The notes beneath the pieces were generated by a model. That model was not told where the DNA came from, did not search any database, and saw nothing but the letters and a program-made list of their open reading frames with translations. Positions 1 through 4,278 of a DNA stretch of 6,322 nucleotides are shown in pieces. A program made the translations under genes and the position numbers. The DNA is from Nitrosarchaeum sp. (lineage in GTDB: Archaea; Thermoproteota; Nitrososphaeria; Nitrososphaerales; Nitrosopumilaceae). How positions within the stretch are numbered: position 1 is the stretch's first letter; each line of letters begins with the position of its first letter. The stretch covers positions 1 through 6,322 of the forward strand of contig JACRND010000045.1 of NCBI GenBank assembly GCA_016234975.1, read 5' to 3'.

Positions 1-29
1 TCAATAATGAGGTAAAAAACAGCAAATTG

Positions 30-593
30 TCAATACTTATTCAAAATGCTTAAATCAAAAAATGGTGCTGTTGACATAGAGGATTTAGTTGGATTTTTAA
101 CTTTTATGATTCTTGGAATAATATTATTAATCATTGTTTTTTCTGTTGATTTATCATCTGGTTTCATGGCATTGTCGATTCTACCGTGAAATACTAACTG
201 TTTGTTGCTATTGAATAAGAAAGGATCTGGAGTGCATATTGCACCATATTTTTTTGCGATTTCTTGAGTATCGTCCACCAAGTAATCAAATTTGAATCCC
301 TTCTCTTTTGCTGTTTTTTTCATATTTTCAAAACTATCTTCTGGGTAATCTTTAGAATCATTACTGTTAATTCCTATGATTGCTATTTTATCACCAAATT
401 TTTCATGTATTTCATTGAATGCTTCTGCTTTTGCCTTGACATAGGGACAATGGTTACACATGAAAATAACTAGAATTCCCTGATAACCATTATAGTCATT
501 CAGTGTATGTTTTTTATCATCAACACCTAAGAGTTGAAAATCTGGCGCAATATCTCCTGATCTCAATTTAATTTGTGATTCTAAGAGTACCAT
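30..593 (-). CDS. Thioredoxin-fold peroxiredoxin-like protein (AhpC/TSA family)
   Basis: Probable cytosolic thiol-disulfide or peroxide-handling protein of the thioredoxin superfamily. From ATG 593 it is 187 aa. The N-terminal IAPDFQL stretch is the usual opening of AhpC/TSA proteins. The redox motif CNHCPY lies at residues 46-51, TPDPFLF at 121-127 (cis-Pro region, preceded by Cys120), and HGRID at 136-140. The frame is open up to ATG 653, but that start would add 20 Cys/Lys-rich residues unlike the family. An A/T box at 613-620 sits where a leaderless promoter for ATG 593 should be, so I chose 593. As I recall, many relatives end in a short Cys-containing tail (GCSIKW-like). This one ends in a hydrophobic tail without Cys, so a diverged or frameshifted C-terminus is possible. 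The exact substrate cannot be told from sequence. It diverges from the tRNA-Ala gene. Confidence 0.85.
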   Translation of the reverse strand: MVLLESQIKLRSGDIAPDFQLLGVDDKKHTLNDYNGYQGILVIFMCNHCPYVKAKAEAFNEIHEKFGDKIAIIGINSNDSKDYPEDSFENMKKTAKEKGFKFDYLVDDTQEIAKKYGAICTPDPFLFNSNKQLVFHGRIDNAMKPDDKSTEKTMINNIIPRIIKVKNPTKSSMSTAPFFDLSILNKY

Positions 594-612
594 GTTGTGA
601 TATTTTTTTATA

Positions 613-620
613 CAAATAAA
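613..620 (-). promoter_or_regulatory. Putative TATA box of the thioredoxin-fold gene
   Basis: On the minus strand this reads TTTATTTG and lies 20-27 nt before ATG 593. This is the spacing expected for a leaderless archaeal transcript. It falls inside the extra codons of the longer reading from 653, which argues against the longer start. Position is inferred from sequence only. Confidence 0.4.
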
Positions 621-642
621 ATTCTTGCCCAGAGGACAACAA

Positions 643-649
643 TTAAAAT
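643..649 (+). promoter_or_regulatory. Putative TATA box of tRNA-Ala
   Basis: TTAAAAT lies 25-31 nt before the first tRNA base (674), the usual archaeal TATA distance for a transcript starting close to the mature 5' end. It is inferred from spacing and base composition. Confidence 0.4.
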
Positions 650-673
650 CCACAGAATATTCATTGTTGATGT

Positions 674-747
674 GGGCTGGTAGTATAGCCTGGTAGTATA
701 CCCGCCTTGCACGCGGGGGGTCATGGGTTCAAATCCCGTCCAGTCCA
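674..747 (+). tRNA. tRNA-Ala, anticodon UGC
   Basis: A complete cloverleaf can be folded by hand. The acceptor is GGGCTGG (674-680) with CCAGTCC (740-746). It includes a G3:U70 wobble, the classic alanine identity element. The discriminator is A747. U8-A9 are 681-682. The D-stem is GTAT/GTAT (683-686 with 696-699, containing G-U pairs). The anticodon stem is CCCGC (701-705) with GCGGG (713-717), around loop CTTGCAC with anticodon TGC at 708-710. The T-stem is ATGGG/CCCGT around TTCAAAT (728-734). No intron is seen. CCA is not encoded, since CTT follows, so it would be added post-transcriptionally. The internal GGTTCAAATCC corresponds to the conserved T-loop. Confidence 0.97.
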
Positions 748-792
748 CTTCATTTACTCAGATCAATTCTGAATTTCAGATATCTGGATGGA

Positions 793-800
793 TTTAAATA
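793..800 (+). promoter_or_regulatory. TATA box of the 35-aa membrane miniprotein
   Basis: TTTAAATA lies 23-30 nt before ATG 823, a near-ideal archaeal TATA box with leaderless spacing. It is the main evidence that the tiny reading frame behind it is a real gene. Confidence 0.6.
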
Positions 801-822
801 GGATAAGTTTCGGTTTTAATCT

Positions 823-930
823 ATGACAAGCGCAGCTGATGCATGGCCGGTATGGATTCCACTCATTGTTGGATTGACACCAGGTTTAGTTTACTGGATG
901 GCAATAACAGCAATGAAGAAAAGACGATAA
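823..930 (+). CDS. Small single-span membrane protein, 35 aa, function unknown
   Basis: A 35-residue reading frame with ATG at 823 and TAA at 928-930. It begins MTSAADAWPVWIPL, has a hydrophobic Trp/Pro/Gly-containing span over about residues 8-30, and ends in the basic cluster KKRR. That pattern suggests one membrane helix with the C-terminus in the cytoplasm (positive-inside rule). A strong TATA box lies 23-30 nt upstream, and U-rich DNA follows the stop. I do not recognise a family. Thaumarchaeal membrane complexes such as terminal oxidase or ammonia monooxygenase are known to carry tiny accessory subunits, but nothing here links it to one. The codons look like those of neighbouring genes. 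Coding status is supported by promoter geometry and composition, not by homology. Confidence 0.6.
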   Translation: MTSAADAWPVWIPLIVGLTPGLVYWMAITAMKKRR

Positions 931-937
931 AATTTAC

Positions 938-960
938 ATCTCTTTTTAACTTCTTTTTAT
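938..960 (+). terminator. U-rich terminator after the 35-aa gene
   Basis: Two TTTTT runs (943-947 and 954-958) in a pyrimidine-rich stretch just after the stop at 930. Archaeal RNA polymerase commonly terminates at such U-tracts without a hairpin. No hairpin is seen here. Confidence 0.4.
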
Positions 961-1029
961 TATTAATTATCTAGTGTAAACTAGGTTAAACGTTGTTACC
1001 TTTCTTGTTCACTATATCACATGTTGCAC

Positions 1030-1038
1030 AAAATTAAT
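1030..1038 (+). promoter_or_regulatory. Putative TATA region of the secreted-protein gene
   Basis: AAAATTAAT lies 21-29 nt before ATG 1059 at the end of a 128-bp spacer (931-1058). The rest of that spacer shows only T-rich DNA and a tandem CTAG-containing pair at 971-990. Confidence 0.35.
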
Positions 1039-1058
1039 CTCTAGCCAATAAAATTTCC

Positions 1059-2129
1059 ATGGAAAAAATTATTCTTGGCGTACTTTACATTTTGATTCTA
1101 TTTCCAATTTCCTCTGGATTCTCTCAAGAGTATATTGATAACAAACCTACTTTATCTGTAGTTCTTACAAGTGATTCTCCATTTGTTTACAAAGATGATG
1201 AAGGATACACTGTTGTTGTAGGTGCAGTTGAAAATACCAGCAGCCTCACTTCAATCACAGATGTACGTCTACATGTAAATTTTTATGATAATGTTAATCC
1301 TCAACCTCTAGAAATTGTTGAAGGTGGAACTATCTTGGAAGTTATTCCTTCCCTTGGAAAATCACCATATATGATCAGATCAAATTCCTCAAATCCTGCC
1401 ATAACTCAAGTATCTGTTTCTATTGGCGAAGGATTCAATTCATCTCCTTCAAAATCAAAGCAACTATCTGTAGAATTAGGTGATATTGTTTTAGATGATA
1501 CTCTTCATTTTTCAGGAGTCTTAAAAAATGGTGCCGCTCCAATAAATAATACTAATATCTATCTTGCATTTTATGACAATTTTGATCCTCCTAGAATAAT
1601 AGGTGTATCTACCATACCCATTGGTAATGTTGAATCCAATGAAATGAAAAATTTTAGTTTCAATGAAAAAATTCAAACAAGATCTGTAGGATTTACTCTA
1701 TTTTCTGAATCAAATGTATTTTATTCTGATCCTGTCGATGTAAAAATTCCCGCATCAGAAGTAACAACAAGATTAGTTACCATCTCCAATGTATCTGTAC
1801 TCGATTCTGAAGGAAAAGCACTTTCAGAAATTAAAGTTGGTTCAACAGTAAAAATTCAGAGTGAATCTTGGATTCAATTTTCAGCAGATCAAAAATCTGA
1901 TGAAACTCCATACAGTTACTATGTTCAAATTAAACAAGCTGGTAAAACCCCGTTTGTAGAATTTATAGGAAAATATAATGGACGTTATATCGGGGCTGGT
2001 AGTCAATTTCAATCTATAGACTGGATTCCTGAAAAAGATGGCTTGTTTTTTATTGAAACATTTGTTTGGGATAGAAACAATATTCCAATTGCTGATCAAG
2101 GACCTGTAGTATTAATAGTTGTAAAATAG
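1059..2129 (+). CDS. Secreted three-domain beta-sandwich (Ig-like/FxLYD-like) protein
   Basis: A 356-aa predicted exported protein. Residues 1-22 form a signal peptide: MEK, a hydrophobic run of Ile/Leu, then SSGFS before QEY. The mature part appears to have three beta-rich domains. Domains 1 (about 30-131) and 2 (about 135-231) look like repeats: each has a strand leading to FYDN (75-78 and 171-174) followed by an Asn/Asp-Pro turn, as in FxLYD-type modules. Domain 3 (about 240-356) has a VGSTVKIQSES strand and an Ile-Pro/Glu turn before IETFVWD. I recall this pattern from C-terminal Ig-like modules common in thaumarchaeal cell-surface proteins. No Cys, no C-terminal anchor and six N-x-S/T sequons (for example N59, N163, N244) fit an extracellular, possibly glycosylated protein. 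The ligand is unknown. It is transcribed alone, and coaD downstream appears to have its own promoter. Confidence 0.85.
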   Translation: MEKIILGVLYILILFPISSGFSQEYIDNKPTLSVVLTSDSPFVYKDDEGYTVVVGAVENTSSLTSITDVRLHVNFYDNVNPQPLEIVEGGTILEVIPSLGKSPYMIRSNSSNPAITQVSVSIGEGFNSSPSKSKQLSVELGDIVLDDTLHFSGVLKNGAAPINNTNIYLAFYDNFDPPRIIGVSTIPIGNVESNEMKNFSFNEKIQTRSVGFTLFSESNVFYSDPVDVKIPASEVTTRLVTISNVSVLDSEGKALSEIKVGSTVKIQSESWIQFSADQKSDETPYSYYVQIKQAGKTPFVEFIGKYNGRYIGAGSQFQSIDWIPEKDGLFFIETFVWDRNNIPIADQGPVVLIVVK

Positions 2130-2133
2130 TAGA

Positions 2134-2141
2134 TTTATTTT
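2134..2141 (+). promoter_or_regulatory. Putative TATA box of coaD
   Basis: TTTATTTT lies 22-29 nt before ATG 2163, immediately after the previous stop. The T-rich stretch may also terminate the upstream transcript. Leaderless geometry supports ATG 2163 as the start. Confidence 0.45.
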
Positions 2142-2162
2142 CATATCTTTCTGTTTGATAGT

Positions 2163-2636
2163 ATGCCTGAATTTGTTCTTGTTGCAATGGGAGGAACATT
2201 TGATATTATTCACAAAGGTCATCTTGCATTACTCTCAAAGGCATTTTCAATTTCATCTAAAGTAATAATTGGGCTAACAAGTGATGAATTAGCAGAAAAA
2301 AGAGGAAAAAAAACTCTGAACAACTATGAACAAAGATTTGAAACATTAATGAATACGATTAAAATAAATTTTCCAAATCATGCATTTCAAATCAGTAAAC
2401 TAGACAATGATTTTGGTCCTGCTGTTTTAGAAGAAAATGTACAGGCTCTTGTTGTAAGTGATGAGACTGGTAATCAAGGAGAAATTCTAAATCAAATTCG
2501 TGCAGAAAAAAATCTATCTCCAGTTAAAATAGTAATAGTTCCAATGGTTCTAGCCAAAGATGGCAATAGAATCTCGACCACTAGAATAAAAAAATCAGAA
2601 ATAGACGTAGAAGGTAACTTATCATCAATTGACTAG
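2163..2636 (+). CDS. coaD: Phosphopantetheine adenylyltransferase, archaeal type
   Basis: Transfers AMP from ATP to 4'-phosphopantetheine to give dephospho-CoA, the penultimate step of coenzyme A synthesis in the cytosol. The 157 aa form a single nucleotidyltransferase (HIGH-superfamily) Rossmann domain. GGTFDIIHKGH spans residues 10-20 with the HxGH ATP-binding signature at 17-20. A GLTSDE segment lies at 37-42 and a Lys/Arg-rich loop (KRGKK) at 46-50. The second nucleotide-binding motif ISTTRI is at 137-142, as in the cytidylyltransferase family. The short length and divergence from bacterial CoaD match the archaeal/eukaryotic PPAT group. Related archaeal cytidylyltransferases share the fold, but the motif spacing and ISTTRI favour PPAT. 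It follows the secreted protein by 33 bp and seems to be separately transcribed. Confidence 0.9.
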   Translation: MPEFVLVAMGGTFDIIHKGHLALLSKAFSISSKVIIGLTSDELAEKRGKKTLNNYEQRFETLMNTIKINFPNHAFQISKLDNDFGPAVLEENVQALVVSDETGNQGEILNQIRAEKNLSPVKIVIVPMVLAKDGNRISTTRIKKSEIDVEGNLSSID

Positions 2637-2661
2637 AAGATTGTCTATGTTTGAGTAATCG

Positions 2662-2669
2662 TAATAAAA
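2662..2669 (+). promoter_or_regulatory. Putative TATA box of the 109-aa gene
   Basis: TAATAAAA lies 23-30 nt before ATG 2692. That spacing selects ATG 2692 rather than the in-frame TTG at 2683 as the start. Confidence 0.45.
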
Positions 2670-2691
2670 CAATATTTCTAGATTGAGCCTC

Positions 2692-3021
2692 ATGACGATC
2701 ATAAACAATATGATGAAAAAACTTGATACTGATGTTTCAAACCTGAAGGAGGGGTTACACCCTGAAAATCTTTCATATTGGTATGACAAAATCATCAAAG
2801 AAACAATTGACATGGCTCCTCCATGGTTGCAAGACAAGATCAAAGTTAAACAAGATCCTATTCTTACTATGAAATTCAATCTTGATATCTCAAAAAGAGT
2901 AGTTCGTTACTTTATGATTGTAGTCGATAATAATTTAGACAACATGCCATATTCTACAAGACTCTATTTTCTTAAAGTCCAGGAGATAATGGGAACTGAA
3001 ATGGATAAATCTCTAGTTTAA
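2692..3021 (+). CDS. Conserved-looking hypothetical protein, 109 aa
   Basis: A soluble, mostly helical 109-aa protein with no domain I recognise. The frame can be opened at TTG 2683, but a TATA-like box at 2662-2669 fits ATG 2692 (leaderless). Visible features are a charged N-terminal helix with MMKKLDTDVSNLKEG, an aromatic LSYWYDK segment near residues 27-33, an APPWLQDKI turn-helix near 42-50, and a hydrophobic helix around KRVVRYFMIVVDNN (68-81). It has no signal peptide, no clear membrane span and no Cys. It lies between coaD and the zinc-protein locus, with its own promoter and U-rich DNA after the stop (about 3021-3039). Context gives no functional clue. I am fairly sure it is coding from codon use and promoter placement. 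Confidence 0.7.
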   Translation: MTIINNMMKKLDTDVSNLKEGLHPENLSYWYDKIIKETIDMAPPWLQDKIKVKQDPILTMKFNLDISKRVVRYFMIVVDNNLDNMPYSTRLYFLKVQEIMGTEMDKSLV

Positions 3022-3065
3022 TTTACAAATTTTTAATTTAGGCACAAATTCAATCTCTAACTATC

Positions 3066-3070
3066 TATAA
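3066..3070 (+). promoter_or_regulatory. Candidate TATA core upstream of the zinc-ribbon gene
   Basis: TATAA at 3066-3070 lies 29-33 nt before ATG 3099, giving a predicted start of transcription a few bases before the ATG. A second TATAAG at 3089-3094 is too close to the ATG to act as its TATA box. The spacer also holds ATCTCTA elements (3052 and 3084). Confidence 0.3.
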
Positions 3071-3098
3071 CCAATAGTGTTGAATCTCTATAAGAAAA

Positions 3099-3467
3099 AT
3101 GGATCTATATAAAGCAAAATATTCTAACAAGAAATTTGATAGACATTCAAAATCTAGCCAAACTTCAAGCAGAAATTCTAGGGATAATGAACCTTTACGA
3201 TCTTACAGAAATTCCAGAGATGAAAGACCATCACGAGATAGATACTCCAGAGATGAAAGAAAACACGAAATGCATACTGTAACATGTGGCGATTGTGGAG
3301 ATAAATGTCAAATACCATTTGAACCAAAATTTAACAGACCTGTATATTGCAGTGGATGTTTTCAAAAAAATAAACCACAAGAAGCTGGAAATAGATACTC
3401 CAGAGATGAAAGACCATCACGAGATAGATACTCCAGAGATGAAAGAAAACACGAAATGTCAAGATGA
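3099..3467 (+). CDS. CxxC-x17-CxxC zinc-ribbon protein with Arg/Asp/Glu repeats
   Basis: A 122-aa protein with one small zinc-ribbon domain: C63-x2-C66, exactly 17 residues, then C84-x2-C87. It contains the PFEP...RPVYCSGCF pattern typical of the CxxC-x17-CxxC domain found in Thaumarchaeota and Chloroflexi. It is probably cytosolic; nucleic-acid binding is plausible but unproven. The domain is flanked by disordered, highly charged arms. Residues 39-58 and 101-120 are an identical 20-residue unit (SRDERPSRDR followed by YSRDERKHEM), so the second copy ends two residues before the stop. Right after this, an HNH-like zinc domain runs in the +1 frame with no proper start. The two may therefore be one original protein split by a frameshift, or joined by +1 slippage at AGA-TGA (3462-3467). 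The start at ATG 3099 is the only ATG at the head of the frame. Confidence 0.8.
   Translation: MDLYKAKYSNKKFDRHSKSSQTSSRNSRDNEPLRSYRNSRDERPSRDRYSRDERKHEMHTVTCGDCGDKCQIPFEPKFNRPVYCSGCFQKNKPQEAGNRYSRDERPSRDRYSRDERKHEMSR
3213..3272 (+). repeat. 60-bp perfect direct repeat, copy 1
   Basis: Bases 3213-3272 are identical to 3399-3458. The offset is 186 bp (62 codons), so both copies encode the same 20 residues in the same frame. Each copy contains a nested repeat of the 15-mer TCCAGAGATGAAAGA, 33 bp apart (3213 and 3246). The lack of any silent change suggests a recent duplication or ongoing gene conversion. Confidence 0.97.
3399..3458 (+). repeat. 60-bp perfect direct repeat, copy 2
   Basis: Second identical copy of 3213-3272, with its 15-mer subrepeats at 3399 and 3432. 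It ends 9 bp before the end of the zinc-ribbon frame, at the point where the HNH-encoding frame takes over. Both forward frames 0 and +1 are open across it. Confidence 0.97.
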
Positions 3468-3846
3468 TTTCAGAACAAGTAAATTTAAAAGTGAAAAATT
3501 CCTAAAAAAGACAGAGAGTTTCTATTCTAATGGTTCTGAAAAATTTTATTCTTCTCTTAAAGAAAAATTATTTGAAATTTTAGGTGGTAAAACATGTTCT
3601 AGTTGTGGATTTAAAGATGAAAGAGCTTTAGGTTTTAATCATGTTAATGATGAGGATGCATTTGACAGTATACGGAGAGGAGGATTTGCATCTTCATGGG
3701 GTAAATATATCTCTGAACCTGAGTTAGCTAGGAAAGATTTGAGAGTTCTTTGTTTGAACTGTAATGAGATTAGACAACCTCAAGTCAAAACTGAACCCGA
3801 AAAATCAAAAACTCTAAATAAAAAAAGCAGATACTTTCCTAGGTGA
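3439..3846 (+). CDS. HNH-like zinc domain protein in the +1 frame, probably the detached 3' half of the preceding gene
   Basis: Encodes an HNH-nuclease-like domain: CSSCGFKDERALGFNHVN (3595-3651), where the two Cys and the His of NHV match the metal and catalytic positions. A second zinc knuckle, LCLNCN (3748-3765), follows. The order CxxC - (D/N)H - LCxNCN is that of small archaeal HNH proteins. Relatives usually have Asp-His in the first motif; here it is Asn-His. The only in-frame ATGs (3286, 3406, 3439) all lie inside the zinc-ribbon gene in the wrong frame. No ATG, GTG or TTG lies between 3439 and the domain. I give 3439 as a formal start (135 aa), but a fused product of about 248 aa with the upstream ORF is equally or more likely. 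It could be a pseudogene, a sequencing error or recoding. Activity as a nuclease is not shown. Confidence 0.6.
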   Translation: MKENTKCQDDFRTSKFKSEKFLKKTESFYSNGSEKFYSSLKEKLFEILGGKTCSSCGFKDERALGFNHVNDEDAFDSIRRGGFASSWGKYISEPELARKDLRVLCLNCNEIRQPQVKTEPEKSKTLNKKSRYFPR

Positions 3847-3881
3847 TCTCTTCAAAATCACTTTTGAGAATTTATTAACAC

Positions 3882-3890
3882 TTTAATTAT
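3882..3890 (+). promoter_or_regulatory. TATA box of the 27-aa miniprotein
   Basis: TTTAATTAT lies 21-29 nt before ATG 3911, matching the leaderless spacing of the other genes in the window. Confidence 0.5.
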
Positions 3891-3910
3891 AATAATTTGT
3901 TTTTAAAATT

Positions 3911-3994
3911 ATGGATAATGACTCTAAAGCATTAGGGATTAGTCTTGTTGTGATAGTTGGAATTGTTGCAATTTATACCGTATTTTTAGGTTAA
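3911..3994 (+). CDS. Single-span membrane miniprotein, 27 aa, function unknown
   Basis: A 27-residue reading frame from ATG 3911 to TAA 3992-3994. A short polar, acidic start (MDNDSK) is followed by one uninterrupted hydrophobic helix of about 20 residues (LGISLVVIVGIVAIYTVFLG) that ends the protein. This fits an N-in or N-out single-pass peptide with almost no soluble part. A TATA box sits 21-29 nt upstream, and its stop is only 2 bp from the end of the convergent 93-aa gene, so the frame fills the gap neatly. No family is recognised. Candidates are a tiny subunit of a membrane complex or an orphan peptide. Coding status rests on promoter geometry and the clean hydrophobic pattern. By chance alone such a frame is possible in AT-rich DNA. 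Confidence 0.5.
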   Translation: MDNDSKALGISLVVIVGIVAIYTVFLG

Positions 3995-3996
3995 TT

Positions 3997-4278
3997 TCAG
4001 CCCTTTACAATTTCTACATCTTGTCCAAAAATCATAGTGGACACTATTTTGTGTTCTTTATCGATTACTGATTGGATAAAATCTGCAAACACCTCTACAT
4101 GTGTTTCATCCTTTAGAAGAATGCTATGAGCTGATTTGTCTTTTAATGCAACAACTAATTCATTACCAACTATGTTTAAAATCGCTGTAATGAAAGTTTC
4201 ATTTGCATCTTTAATAAAAAGCAGACTAGCTAGCTTTTGGGCCTCATATTTATCATCACAACTAACTCTGATTTTCAT
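3997..4278 (-). CDS. Hypothetical alpha/beta protein, 93 aa, coupled to trpS
   Basis: A 93-aa soluble protein starting at ATG 4278, overlapping the trpS stop by an ATGA (4275-4278), so the two are almost certainly cotranscribed and translationally coupled. By eye the order is strand (KIRVSC), helix (YEAQKLASLLF), two strands (FITAILNIV and ELVVALKD), then a helix (HVEVFADFIQSVIDKE). It has one Cys and no signal or membrane segment. This beta-alpha-beta-beta-alpha layout resembles small proteins such as the KEOPS subunit Pcc1, and partnership with a tRNA-related gene would suit that. But I see no diagnostic motif and do not assign it. It converges with the 27-aa gene. Confidence 0.75.
   Translation of the reverse strand: MKIRVSCDDKYEAQKLASLLFIKDANETFITAILNIVGNELVVALKDKSAHSILLKDETHVEVFADFIQSVIDKEHKIVSTMIFGQDVEIVKG

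Noticed and set aside
264..473. Plus-strand 69-aa reading frame
   Set aside because: Antisense shadow of the thioredoxin-fold gene with no promoter or recognisable features.
594..653. N-terminal extension of the thioredoxin-fold gene from ATG 653
   Set aside because: The 20 extra residues are unlike the family, and the promoter box for ATG 593 lies inside them.
677..700. Perfect 11-bp direct repeat CTGGTAGTATA (677-687, 690-700)
   Set aside because: It lies inside tRNA-Ala and arises from acceptor/U8-A9 and D-arm bases that are needed for the fold. It is not a mobile-element or att repeat.
1881..2099. Minus-strand 72-aa reading frame
   Set aside because: Antisense shadow within the secreted-protein gene.
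2625..2879. Minus-strand 84-aa reading frame
   Set aside because: Antisense to the 109-aa gene, which has a better promoter and composition.
3213..3458. CRISPR-like or mobile-element interpretation of the 60-bp repeats
   Set aside because: There are only two copies, both coding in frame, with a coding spacer of 126 bp and no terminal inverted repeats or cas genes.
3464..3466. ATGA overlap at the zinc-ribbon stop as a start for the HNH gene
   Set aside because: The ATG at 3464 is in a third frame and meets a stop after 13 codons. It does not enter the HNH frame.
3843..3867. Hairpins after the HNH stop (GTGAT/ATCAC, and TCAAAA 3852-3857 with TTTTGA 3862-3867)
   Set aside because: They are short, AT-rich, mutually exclusive and not followed by a clear U-tract. 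They are within chance expectation.
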